Made by a program: the position numbers and the translations under genes. Positions 17,251-25,353 of a DNA stretch of 64,000 bases are shown one piece after another; position 1 is the first letter of the stretch; each line of letters starts with the position of its first letter. Origin of the DNA: Streptomyces marinisediminis (GTDB lineage: Bacteria; Actinomycetota; Actinomycetes; Streptomycetales; Streptomycetaceae); NCBI RefSeq assembly GCF_026262575.1, contig NZ_JAPKFL010000001.1, positions 1 to 64,000 on the forward strand. The letters run 5' to 3'. The notes beneath the pieces are model-generated. The model made no database searches, had not been told where the DNA came from, and was given only the letters and a program-made list of their open reading frames with translations.

Positions 17251-18093
17251 ATGGGCGGCGGTGCGCTGGTGCTGGGTGGCGGCGGGTTGACCGGTATCGG
17301 TTGGGAGGTCGGCCTGCTGGCCGGGCTGGCCGAGGCGGGCGTCGCGGTGACGGCGGCCGACACGGTGATCGGCACCTCGGCCGGGTCCGTGGTGGGCGCG
17401 CAGCTCACCTCCGGCGGCTGCTCGCTCCCGGAGCTCTACGAGCGCCAACTCAGGCCGCCCGAGGGCGAGATCGCCGCGCGCATGGGCAAGCGCGTGCTCG
17501 GTGCGTGGGCCTACGCGGCACTGCGTGCCAAGGACACCCGCGACCTGGGCGCCCGGCTCGGCCGCCTGGCGCTGCGCGCCGGGAGCGTCGGGGAGGCCGA
17601 GCGCCGGGCCGTGCTGGCGCGCCGCCTGCCCTCGCACACCTGGCCGGAGCGGCGCCTGCTGGTCACCGCCGTCGACGCCGCCAGCGGTGAGCTGCGGTGC
17701 TTCGGCGCCGACGACGGCGCCGACCTGGTCGACGCGGTCGCCGCGAGCTGTGCCGTGCCGGGGGTGTGGCCGCCGATGACGATCGACGGGCGCCGCTGGA
17801 TCGACGGCGGCGCGCGCTCCTACGCCAACGCCGACCTCGCCGAAGGGCACGACCGGGTCGTCGTCCTGGCTCCGATCTCCCGTGGTCTGGGCCCCGCGCC
17901 GTCGGTGCGCGCCCAGGCCGAGCGGCTGTCCGCCTCCGGCGCTCGGGTCGCGGTCGTCACCCCCGACGCGGCGGCCCGCGCCGCGTTCGGCCGCAACATG
18001 CTCGACCCGGCGCGCCGGGCCGCCGCCGCCCGCGCGGGCCGCGTGCAGGCCGCCGCGCACGCCGCGGCCGTCGCCGCCGTCTGGGACGCCTGA
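17251..18093 (+). CDS. patatin-like phospholipase
   Basis: A 280-residue protein. The N-terminal oxyanion loop LVLGGGGLTGIGWEVGLL, the nucleophile elbow GTSAGS (G-x-S-x-G) and the dyad Asp in WIDGGARS (DGG) define the patatin fold with a Ser/Asp catalytic dyad. The enzyme is expected to act on phospholipid or neutral lipid acyl esters in the cytoplasm; there is no signal peptide. ATG at 17251 has GGAGG a few bases upstream. Confidence 0.9.
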   Translation: MGGGALVLGGGGLTGIGWEVGLLAGLAEAGVAVTAADTVIGTSAGSVVGAQLTSGGCSLPELYERQLRPPEGEIAARMGKRVLGAWAYAALRAKDTRDLGARLGRLALRAGSVGEAERRAVLARRLPSHTWPERRLLVTAVDAASGELRCFGADDGADLVDAVAASCAVPGVWPPMTIDGRRWIDGGARSYANADLAEGHDRVVVLAPISRGLGPAPSVRAQAERLSASGARVAVVTPDAAARAAFGRNMLDPARRAAAARAGRVQAAAHAAAVAAVWDA

Positions 18094-18397
18094 CCCGGCC
18101 GCTTTGCCGCCCCGCGCCGGAACCGCCGCCGCCCACCGCCCGCGCCGTGCCCACCCGCGCCAGGCGCGCCGCGCGCCCGCGTCCACGCGGCGGGTTGCCG
18201 GTCGGCGTGGGGGAGGTGCGGTGCCAGGGGCGTGCCAGGGGCGTGCCGGGCGCGCCTGGCCGGGATCCGGGCACGGCGGGGGCCGCGCGCCGCCGGGTCC
18301 GTGCTCCGTGGCGCGCCGCGGCGGCCGGGCCGTCGCCCGTGCTCCGGAAACGGGGAAACGCCGGACGGCGTGGTGGGGGGCGACCTACGCTGGGGGC
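18094..18397. other. gap of about 300 bases
   Basis: GC-rich spacer between the patatin-like gene and the response regulator. It contains two overlapping copies of the decamer CAGGGGCGTG near 18223-18243. No gene or clear promoter is evident. Confidence 0.4.
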
Positions 18398-18835
18398 GTG
18401 GCAGGTGCGTCCGGCCGGGTGCTCGTCGCCGACGACAGCGCGGTCATCCGGGAGCTGATCACGGTCAACCTGGAGCTGGAGGGCTTCGAGGTGCTGACCG
18501 CCGCCGACGGTGCCGTCTGCCTCGACCTCGCCCACCGCCTGCGCCCGGACGTGATCACCCTCGACGTGGCCATGCCGCGCCTGGACGGCCTGCGCACCGC
18601 CGAGCGCCTGCGCGCGGACCCGCGGACGCGGCACATCCCCGTCGCGGTGGTCAGCGCATGTACCCAGCTCGGCGCGGCGTGCGGCGTGGACGCCTTCCTG
18701 GCCAAGCCGTTCGACCCGGGCGAGCTGGTGCACCTGGTGCGCCGCCTGCGCCGCGCCGGGGCGGCGGCGCCGTGCCGCCCCCGCCCGTCACCCTCCGTGC
18801 CCGGGGGTGCGGGACGGGTGGCCCGGCGTCCCTGA
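18398..18835 (+). CDS. single-domain response regulator
   Basis: A 145-residue stand-alone receiver (CheY-like) domain. The acidic pocket (VADDSA), the phosphoacceptor Asp (ITLDVAMPRLDG) and the conserved Lys (LAKPFD) are all present. There is no DNA-binding or enzymatic output domain. The last 25 residues form a Pro/Arg-rich tail. No histidine kinase is adjacent, so it is an orphan regulator that must act by protein contact. It starts at the GTG at 18398, and nrtL begins 50 bases downstream. Confidence 0.88.
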   Translation: MAGASGRVLVADDSAVIRELITVNLELEGFEVLTAADGAVCLDLAHRLRPDVITLDVAMPRLDGLRTAERLRADPRTRHIPVAVVSACTQLGAACGVDAFLAKPFDPGELVHLVRRLRRAGAAAPCRPRPSPSVPGGAGRVARRP

Positions 18836-18885
18836 GGGCGGAACGGATTCGCCTGCCGCGCCCCGGCCTCCTTACGCTGGTCCCC

Positions 18886-19677
18886 GTGACCCCCGCCCAG
18901 CTCTCGCGCACCCTGCGGCTCGCCCTGGACCGTGCCGTGGCCGCGGGCGCCCTGCCCCCGCCCGCCGGGCCGCCGCACCGGGTCACCCTGCGCCGTCCGC
19001 CGCACGGCGCCGCCGACTACGCCTCCAACCTGGCGCTGCGCCTGGCGCCCGGCACCGCCCGCCCGGCCCGCGAGGTGGCCGCAGTGCTGCGCGCCCACCT
19101 CGCCGGAGCGCCCGGCATCGCCGCCGTCGACGTCGCCGGGCCCGGCTTCCTGAACATCACCCTCGCCCCGGACGCCCGCCCCGGACCGGTGCGCGAGCTG
19201 CTCGCGCGCCCGGAGCCGGCCCGGCTGCCCGAGGACCCGGCCCGGGACGCCGCCCGGTGGGCGCGGGTCACCGGGGCGCCGCCCACCCACGAGCGCCGCG
19301 CCACGAACCCGCTGTTCCGGGTGCAGTACGCCCACGCCCGCACCCGGGCCCTGGGCGCCGGCGCGCGGGCCCTGGGCTTCCGCGCCGAACCCGGCGCGTG
19401 CGGCGGCGCCCCGTGCCCCGCCGAGCGGGAGCTGACCGCCCTGCTGGCCGACGCCGACCGGGTGGCCGGGGCCGGTGACGACGCCGCGCTCGCCCGCCAC
19501 CTGGTCCGCACCGCCGACACCTTCTTCGACCTCCACGACGCCCGCCCCGTCCTGCCCAGCGGCGACGAGAAACCCGGGGCCGCCCACCGCGCCCGGCTGG
19601 CCTTCGCCGAGGCCACCGGGACGGTGCTGGCCGGCGGCCTGACCCAGCTCGGCATCAGCGCACCCGAACACCTCTGA
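18886..19677 (+). CDS. nrtL: ArgS-related anticodon-binding protein NrtL
   Basis: A 263-residue protein made of pieces of arginyl-tRNA synthetase without the catalytic domain. The N-terminus ([14 protein letters not shown], then [17 protein letters not shown]) matches the Arg-tRNA synthetase additional domain. The C-terminal half ([16 protein letters not shown], then [19 protein letters not shown]) matches the DALR anticodon-binding domain. The HIGH and KMSKS motifs and the Rossmann core are absent, so it cannot charge tRNA alone. The role is unknown; a tRNA-binding or regulatory function is inferred. It lies 13 bases before lysA, suggesting one operon. The start is the GTG at 18886. Confidence 0.85.
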   Translation: MTPAQLSRTLRLALDRAVAAGALPPPAGPPHRVTLRRPPHGAADYASNLALRLAPGTARPAREVAAVLRAHLAGAPGIAAVDVAGPGFLNITLAPDARPGPVRELLARPEPARLPEDPARDAARWARVTGAPPTHERRATNPLFRVQYAHARTRALGAGARALGFRAEPGACGGAPCPAERELTALLADADRVAGAGDDAALARHLVRTADTFFDLHDARPVLPSGDEKPGAAHRARLAFAEATGTVLAGGLTQLGISAPEHL

Positions 19678-19690
19678 GGAACCGAAGACC

Positions 19691-21109
19691 ATGAGCCGTT
19701 CCGCCCACCCCGCCGGGCCCCGCCACGCCGACGTCCTGCCCGAAGGGCACCACGCCCCGCCGCCCGAGGACGTGAACGCCCTCGACCCCCGTGTCTGGCC
19801 CCGTACCGCCGCCCGCGACGAGCACGGCGTGCTCACCGTCGGCGGGCTGCGCGTCACCGATCTGGCCGAGGAGTTCGGCACCCCGGCCTACTTCCTGGAC
19901 GAAGCCGACTTCCGCGCCCGCTGCCGCGCCTGGCGCGAGGCGTTCGGCGCGGACGCCGACGTCTTCTACGCGGGCAAGGCGTTCCTGTCCCGCGCGGTGG
20001 TGCGCTGGCTGCGCGAGGAGGGGCTGAACCTGGACGTGTGCTCCGGCGGCGAGCTGGCCACCGCGCTGACGGCCGGGATGCCGCCCGAGCGCCTCGCGCT
20101 GCACGGCAACAACAAGTCCACCGCCGAGCTGCGCCGCGCGATCGAGGCGGGCGTCGGGCGGATCGTGCTCGACTCCTTCCAGGAGATGGTCCGCGTCGCC
20201 CACCTCGCCGACGAGCTCGGGGTGCGCCAGAAGGTGCAGATCCGGGTGACCGTGGGCGTCGAGGCGCACACCCACGAGTTCATCGCCACCGCGCACGAGG
20301 ACCAGAAGTTCGGCATCCCGCTCGGCGGGGGCGGCTCCCCGGCGGAGCCCGGGGGAGGGCAGGCCGCCGAGGCGGTGCGCCGGGCGCTGAAGCTGGACGG
20401 CCTGGAGCTGGTCGGCATCCACTCCCACATCGGTTCGCAGATCTTCGACACCTCCGGCTTCGAGGTCGCCGCCCACCGCGTCGTCGGCCTGCTGCGGGAG
20501 GTGCGCGACGAGCACGGCGTCGAGCTGCCGGAGATCGACCTGGGCGGGGGGCTGGGCATCGCCTACACCGCCGAGGACGACCCGCGCGAGCCGGCGGACA
20601 TCGCCGCCTCACTCAGCCGCATCGTGCGCCGCGAGTGCGAGCTGGCCGGGCTGGCGGTGCCGCGTCTGTCGGTGGAGCCGGGCCGGGCCATCGCCGGGCC
20701 GACGACGTTCACCCTCTACGAGGTGGGCACCGTCAAGCCGCTGCCGCACCTGCGCACGTACGTGAGCGTCGACGGCGGCATGTCGGACAACATCCGCACC
20801 GCGCTCTACGACGCCGTGTACTCGGTGGCGCTGGCCTCGCGCACCTCCACGGCCCCCCCGATGCTGAGCCGGGTGGTGGGCAAGCACTGCGAGAGCGGCG
20901 ATATCGTCGTCCGCGACGCCTTCCTGCCCGCCGACACCGCCCCCGGCGACCTGCTCGCCGTCCCGGCGACCGGCGCGTACTGCCGCTCCATGGCCAGCAA
21001 CTACAACCACATCGCCCGCCCGCCCGTCGTGGCCGTCGCCGACGGCGCGGCCCGGGTGATCGTCCGCCGCGAGACGGAGGAGGACCTGCTGCGGCTGGAC
21101 GTGGGGTGA
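19691..21109 (+). CDS. lysA: diaminopimelate decarboxylase
   Basis: A 472-residue PLP enzyme converting meso-diaminopimelate to L-lysine, the last step of lysine synthesis. The PLP Lys is in FYAGKAF, the Gly-rich phosphate loop in [10 protein letters not shown], a cofactor-contacting EPGR in [10 protein letters not shown], and the active-site Cys region in GKHCESGD. A short Gly/Pro/Ser-rich insert ([12 protein letters not shown], about 20328-20363) interrupts the segment that in relatives runs directly from KFGIPL to the AAEAVRRAL helix. It follows nrtL by 13 bases and precedes hom by about 165 bases. Confidence 0.95.
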   Translation: MSRSAHPAGPRHADVLPEGHHAPPPEDVNALDPRVWPRTAARDEHGVLTVGGLRVTDLAEEFGTPAYFLDEADFRARCRAWREAFGADADVFYAGKAFLSRAVVRWLREEGLNLDVCSGGELATALTAGMPPERLALHGNNKSTAELRRAIEAGVGRIVLDSFQEMVRVAHLADELGVRQKVQIRVTVGVEAHTHEFIATAHEDQKFGIPLGGGGSPAEPGGGQAAEAVRRALKLDGLELVGIHSHIGSQIFDTSGFEVAAHRVVGLLREVRDEHGVELPEIDLGGGLGIAYTAEDDPREPADIAASLSRIVRRECELAGLAVPRLSVEPGRAIAGPTTFTLYEVGTVKPLPHLRTYVSVDGGMSDNIRTALYDAVYSVALASRTSTAPPMLSRVVGKHCESGDIVVRDAFLPADTAPGDLLAVPATGAYCRSMASNYNHIARPPVVAVADGAARVIVRRETEEDLLRLDVG

Positions 21110-21275
21110 GCGCCGCCCCGGGCCGGGGGTGCGCGGGGTGGGGGTGCACACAGGGTGAGAGGCACATTTCACATGCTGGACCCGGTGCGGAAGTGGGGGC
21201 CCGGTGCGTGAGACTTGTGGCACCGAGATTGCGGCAGGGCCGAACAGGCCGGAGAGACCGAAGAGGCGAGGTCGG

Positions 21276-22577
21276 ATGATGCGTACGCGTCCGCTGAAGG
21301 TGGCGCTGCTGGGCTGCGGAGTGGTCGGCTCCGAGGTGGCGCGCCTGATGACGACGCACGCGGACGACCTCGCCGCCCGCATCGGCGCGCCCGTGGAGCT
21401 GGCCGGGATCGCCGTGCGGCGCCCCGGCCGGGTGCGCGAGGGCGTGCCCGCGCACCTGGTCACCACGGACGCCGGCGCGCTGGTGGCCCGCGCGGACGTG
21501 GACGTCGTCGTCGAGGTCATCGGCGGCCTGGAGCCCGCCCGCTCGCTGATCACCACCGCCTTCGAGCACGGGGCCAGCGTGGTCTCGGCCAACAAGGCGC
21601 TGCTGGCCGAGGACGGCGCCACGCTGCACAGGGCGGCCGAGAAGCACGGCGTGGACCTGTACTACGAGGCCGCCGTCGCGGGGGCGATCCCGCTGGTGCG
21701 GCCGCTGCGCGAGTCGCTGGCCGGGGACAAGGTCAACCGGGTGCTGGGCATCGTCAACGGCACGACCAACTTCATCCTCGACCGCATGGACACCTCCGGC
21801 GCGGGGTATGCCGAGGCGCTGGAGGAGGCCACCGCGCTGGGCTACGCCGAGGCCGACCCGACCGCCGACGTCGAGGGCTTCGACGCCGCCGCCAAGGCCG
21901 CCATCCTCGCCAAGATCGCCTTCCACACCCGGGTCGGCCTGGACGACGTGCACCGCGAGGGCATCACCGAGATCACCGCCGCCGACATCGCCGCCGCGCG
22001 CCGCATGGGCTGCACCGTCAAGCTGCTGGCGATCTGCGAGCGAGCCGCCGACGGGCGCTCGGTCACCGCCCGCGTGCACCCCGCGATGATCCCGCTCAGC
22101 CACCCGCTGGCGTCCGTGCACGAGGCCTACAACGCCGTCTTCGTCGAGGCCGAGGCCGCCGGGCAGCTCATGTTCTACGGTCCCGGGGCCGGCGGGTCGC
22201 CCACCGCGTCCGCCGTGCTCGGCGACCTGGTGGCCGCCTGCCGCAACAAGGTCGGCGGGGCGCGCGGCCCCGGCGAGTCGGCCTACGCCCAGCTCCCGGT
22301 GAGCCCGATGGGCGAGGCCGTCACGCGGTACCACATCAGCCTGGATGTGGCGGACAAGTCCGGCGTGCTGGCCCAGTGCGCGCTGGTCTTCGCCGAGCAC
22401 GGGGTGTCCATCGACACCGTCCGCCAGCAGGGCAAGGAGGGCGTCGAGGGCGACGCCTCCCTGGTCGTCGTCACCCACCACGCCTCCGACGCCGCGCTCG
22501 CCGCCACCGTCGAGGCGCTGCGTCGTCTGGACACCGTCCACGGCGTCGCGAGCATCATGCGGGTCGAAGGGGAATGA
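21276..22577 (+). CDS. hom: homoserine dehydrogenase
   Basis: A 433-residue enzyme reducing aspartate semialdehyde to homoserine, the branch point to threonine and methionine. The Rossmann motif [11 protein letters not shown] opens the NAD(P) domain, [10 protein letters not shown] and [16 protein letters not shown] are family signatures, and the catalytic Lys region is in [20 protein letters not shown]. Residues about 355-433 form a C-terminal ACT domain ([16 protein letters not shown]), indicating allosteric feedback by threonine. The ATG at 21276 was chosen over an upstream ATG at 21204. The stop overlaps the thrC start (ATGA). Confidence 0.96.
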   Translation: MMRTRPLKVALLGCGVVGSEVARLMTTHADDLAARIGAPVELAGIAVRRPGRVREGVPAHLVTTDAGALVARADVDVVVEVIGGLEPARSLITTAFEHGASVVSANKALLAEDGATLHRAAEKHGVDLYYEAAVAGAIPLVRPLRESLAGDKVNRVLGIVNGTTNFILDRMDTSGAGYAEALEEATALGYAEADPTADVEGFDAAAKAAILAKIAFHTRVGLDDVHREGITEITAADIAAARRMGCTVKLLAICERAADGRSVTARVHPAMIPLSHPLASVHEAYNAVFVEAEAAGQLMFYGPGAGGSPTASAVLGDLVAACRNKVGGARGPGESAYAQLPVSPMGEAVTRYHISLDVADKSGVLAQCALVFAEHGVSIDTVRQQGKEGVEGDASLVVVTHHASDAALAATVEALRRLDTVHGVASIMRVEGE

Positions 22578-23677
22578 GGAAGATGTCCGCAAGCGCCAAC
22601 GCCGCCCCGGTCCGTCCGGCCACCCACCAGTGGCGCGGCATCATCGAGGAGTACCGCGACCGGCTCCCGGTCGACGACGCGACGCCGGTGGTCACGCTCG
22701 GCGAGGGCGGCACCCCGCTGGTGCCCGCGCAGGTGCTCTCCGAGCGCACCGGCTGCGAGGTCTACCTGAAGGTCGAGGGCGCCAACCCGACGGGGTCGTT
22801 CAAGGACCGCGGCATGACGATGGCGATCTCCCGGGCGAAGGAGGAGGGCGCCAAGGCGGTCATCTGCGCCTCCACCGGCAACACCTCCGCCTCGGCCGCC
22901 GCCTACGCGGTGCGCGCGCGGATGGTGTGCGCGGTGCTCGTCCCGCAGGGCAAGATCGCGCTGGGGAAGATGGGCCAGGCCCTCGTCCACGGCGCCAAGA
23001 TCCTCCAGGTCGACGGCAACTTCGACGACTGCCTCGCCCTGGCCCGCGGGTTGTCGGACAACTACCCGGTGGCGCTGGTCAATTCGGTGAACCCGGTGCG
23101 CATCGAGGGGCAGAAGACGGCCGCCTTCGAGGTCGTCGACCGCCTCGGTGACGCCCCCGACCTGCACCTCCTGCCCGTCGGCAACGCCGGGAACATCACC
23201 GCCTACTGGAAGGGCTACCAGGAGTACGCCGCCGACGGCCTGGCCTCCCGCACCCCGCGCATGTGGGGGTTCCAGGCCTCCGGCTCGGCCCCGATCGTGC
23301 GCGGCGAGCCGGTCAAGGACCCCCAGACGATCGCCACCGCCATCCGCATCGGCAACCCCGCCTCGTGGTCGCTGGCCGAGGCCGCGCGCGACGCCTCGGG
23401 GGGGCGCATCGACGAGGTGACGGACCGCCAGATCCTCTCCGCCTACCGCCTGCTCTCCGCGCAGGAGGGCGTGTTCGTCGAGCCCGCGTCGGCCGCCTCG
23501 GTGGCCGGGCTGCTCAAGGCGGCCGAGCAGGGCCTGCTCGACCGGGGTCAGCGCATTGTCTGCACGGTGACGGGGAATGGTCTCAAGGACCCCGACTGGG
23601 CCGTCGCCGGCGCCCCGCAGCCGGTGACCGTACCGGTGGACGCCGCGGCCGCGGCCGCGCGCCTGGGGCTGGCCTGA
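22574..23677 (+). CDS. thrC: threonine synthase
   Basis: A 367-residue PLP enzyme converting O-phosphohomoserine to threonine. The PLP Lys is in GSFKDRGM, the phosphate-binding Ser/Gly loop in [12 protein letters not shown], and a further cofactor loop in [16 protein letters not shown]. The start is either the ATG at 22574, which overlaps hom by four bases, or the ATG at 22583. Neither has ideal ribosome-site spacing, and the overlap suggests translational coupling. The first 20 residues are extra compared with short homologues that begin near [10 protein letters not shown]. Confidence 0.95.
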   Translation: MRKMSASANAAPVRPATHQWRGIIEEYRDRLPVDDATPVVTLGEGGTPLVPAQVLSERTGCEVYLKVEGANPTGSFKDRGMTMAISRAKEEGAKAVICASTGNTSASAAAYAVRARMVCAVLVPQGKIALGKMGQALVHGAKILQVDGNFDDCLALARGLSDNYPVALVNSVNPVRIEGQKTAAFEVVDRLGDAPDLHLLPVGNAGNITAYWKGYQEYAADGLASRTPRMWGFQASGSAPIVRGEPVKDPQTIATAIRIGNPASWSLAEAARDASGGRIDEVTDRQILSAYRLLSAQEGVFVEPASAASVAGLLKAAEQGLLDRGQRIVCTVTGNGLKDPDWAVAGAPQPVTVPVDAAAAAARLGLA

Positions 23678-23682
23678 GGTGT

Positions 23683-23713
23683 GCCGCGGGCCGCGCCGGT
23701 CGCGGCCCGCGGC
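23683..23713 (+). terminator. 13-bp perfect stem between thrC and thrB
   Basis: Positions 23683-23695 pair perfectly with 23701-23713 around the loop CCGGT, starting five bases after the thrC stop codon. A second hairpin follows at 23757. Together they suggest that thrB is at least partly transcribed on its own. Confidence 0.8.
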
Positions 23714-23756
23714 GCGGCGGCTGACCCGGCCCGCGCGCGGCGGTCGGCCCGCCCCG

Positions 23757-23781
23757 CCGGGCCGCCACAACGGCGGCCCGG
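23757..23781 (+). terminator. second hairpin between thrC and thrB
   Basis: A 10-bp GC stem (23757-23766 with 23772-23781) around the loop ACAAC, 43 bases after the preceding hairpin. Confidence 0.7.
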
Positions 23782-23999
23782 GAGCACGGAAAGGAGGACG
23801 ACACGCACCGTGCGCCCGCCGTGCGCCCTGTGTCGCCACTGAACCTTCCTTCGATACGCTGTCACCAGCCCCCGCCCCGCACGCAGGCATGTGCCACGGG
23901 CCAGTACCGCGCGTCCCCACACAGCGCGCGGCGCCGCTTCCCCACGGCGGCGACGCCGGGGCTTCGCTCCAACCACCGACCAAGGAGAGTCACCGCCAG
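23782..23999 (+). promoter_or_regulatory. thrB leader and possible promoter
   Basis: Less GC-rich than its surroundings near 23830-23870. A TACGCT hexamer after CTTCGA is a plausible -10, but no good -35 is visible. AAGGAG lies just before the ATG at 24000. No attenuator peptide rich in Thr or Ile codons was recognised. Confidence 0.35.
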
Positions 24000-24983
24000 A
24001 TGGCCGGTCCCGCGTTCCGCGCCGCCGCCGTCCGGGTACGGGTGCCCGCCACCAGCGCCAACCTCGGGCCCGGTTTCGACACACTCGGTCTGTCCCTCGG
24101 CCTGTACGACGACGTCGTGGTGCGGGTCGCCGAGTCCGGGCTGCACCTCGACATCGCCGGCGAGGGCGCGGACACGCTGCCGCGCGACGAGCGCCACCTG
24201 CTCGTGCGCTCCCTGCGCACCGCCTTCGACCTGCTCGGCGGGCAGCCGCGCGGGCTGGAGATCGTCTGCGCCAACCGCATCCCGCACGGGCGTGGCCTGG
24301 GCTCGTCCTCGGCGGCCATCTGCGCCGGCATCGTCGCCGCCCGCGCGGTGACCACCGGCGGGCCGGAGAAGCTGGACGACACCGCGCTGCTGGAGCTGGC
24401 CACGGAGATCGAGGGCCACCCGGACAACGTCGCCGCCTGCCTGCTCGGCGGCTTCACCCTCGCCTGGACGGAGGGCGCCGCCGCCCGGGCCATCCGGATG
24501 GACCCGGCCGCCGGCATCGTCCCCGTCGTCTTCGTGCCGGGCAAGCCGGTGCTGACGGAGACGGCCCGCGGCCTGCTGCCGCGCACCGTGCCGCACGTCG
24601 ACGCCGCGGCCAACGCCGGACGCGCGGCCCTGCTGGTGGAGGCGCTCACCCGGCGCCCGGAGCTGCTCCTGCCCGCCACCGAGGACCGGCTCCACCAGGA
24701 GTACCGGGCGCCCGCGATGGCGCGGAGCGTGGAACTCGTCGGCCGCCTGCGCGCGGACGGCGTCCCCGCGGTGATCTCCGGCGCCGGTCCCACGGTGCTG
24801 GCGCTCGCGGAGGAGGGATCGGTCGACAAGGCCGAGGAGATCGCCAGGGCGGCGGGCGCGGGCTGGACCGCGAACCGGCTGGCCCTGGACCTGGGGGGTG
24901 CGACGGTGCTGCCGCTGAGGGACGCGGCCGTCGCCGCGGGGCACGGCGACGAGCGGCCTGCCCGCACCGACCAGGAACAGTGA
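24000..24983 (+). CDS. thrB: homoserine kinase
   Basis: A 327-residue GHMP kinase phosphorylating homoserine for threonine synthase. The substrate motif VRVPATSANLGPGFDTLG, the ATP-binding loop PHGRGLGSSSAAICAG and the C-terminal motif VISGAGPTVLAL are the three GHMP signatures in order. The start at 24000 has AAGGAGAG upstream. It is separated from thrC by 322 bases with two strong hairpins, so it may have its own promoter. The rho gene follows after a 370-base leader. Confidence 0.96.
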   Translation: MAGPAFRAAAVRVRVPATSANLGPGFDTLGLSLGLYDDVVVRVAESGLHLDIAGEGADTLPRDERHLLVRSLRTAFDLLGGQPRGLEIVCANRIPHGRGLGSSSAAICAGIVAARAVTTGGPEKLDDTALLELATEIEGHPDNVAACLLGGFTLAWTEGAAARAIRMDPAAGIVPVVFVPGKPVLTETARGLLPRTVPHVDAAANAGRAALLVEALTRRPELLLPATEDRLHQEYRAPAMARSVELVGRLRADGVPAVISGAGPTVLALAEEGSVDKAEEIARAAGAGWTANRLALDLGGATVLPLRDAAVAAGHGDERPARTDQEQ

Positions 24984-24991
24984 CACGATTG

Positions 24992-25006
24992 CCTGTTCCG
25001 GACAGG
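24992..25006 (+). terminator. short hairpin after thrB
   Basis: A 5-bp stem (CCTGT/ACAGG) with loop TCCGG, nine bases after the thrB stop. Weak as a terminator. It overlaps the upstream edge of the rho promoter region. Confidence 0.3.
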
Positions 25007-25007
25007 G

Positions 25008-25034
25008 GGAATGTTTGAAAGAGCCGGTAGTGTT
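25008..25034 (+). promoter_or_regulatory. SigR-type promoter match upstream of rho
   Basis: GGAAT (25008-25012), 19 bases, then GTT (25032-25034), matching the Streptomyces SigR consensus GGAAT-N18/19-GTT. It lies 320 bases before the rho start, so the transcript would have a long leader. A TTGAAA at 25015 has no -10 at proper spacing. Confidence 0.5.
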
Positions 25035-25353
25035 AACCTCAAGTCTGCACCCACAGCCGTACCGGTGCGGTGCACAGCGCCCCCTTTCGGGGCCACCCCT
25101 TCTTCCGGGAGCCATCCACACTGTCCGAGCATCATGCCGAGCAGTGCCGAGTCTGCCCCGGAGCCGGCGCGAAACACGCAGGTCACCCTGCCGCGCCAAG
25201 CGCCACACACCTTTGTGACGAGTTCTATTTTCCGCCGTACGCACAGGCGGGACCACCGCCCCGGCACGGTTCGGGTATCCGCAGCCGCAGCCGGACAGCA
25301 CGACCGGTCGCCGAGCCAGACAGGCCGACGTCCGCTCCAGGGAAGGACCCTTC
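25035..25353 (+). promoter_or_regulatory. long rho leader
   Basis: About 320 bases of probable untranslated leader between the candidate promoter and the GTG start. It is relatively C-rich and has low predicted structure in places (for example around 25080-25210, with many ACCC, CCACAC and CACAC words). C-rich unstructured RNA is a known feature of Rho loading sites, so autogenous termination in the leader is plausible. This is inference. Confidence 0.4.

Noticed and set aside
25015..25039. Housekeeping-type promoter TTGAAA plus TAACCT upstream of rho
   Set aside because: Spacer is 13 bases, too short; the SigR-type pattern fits better.
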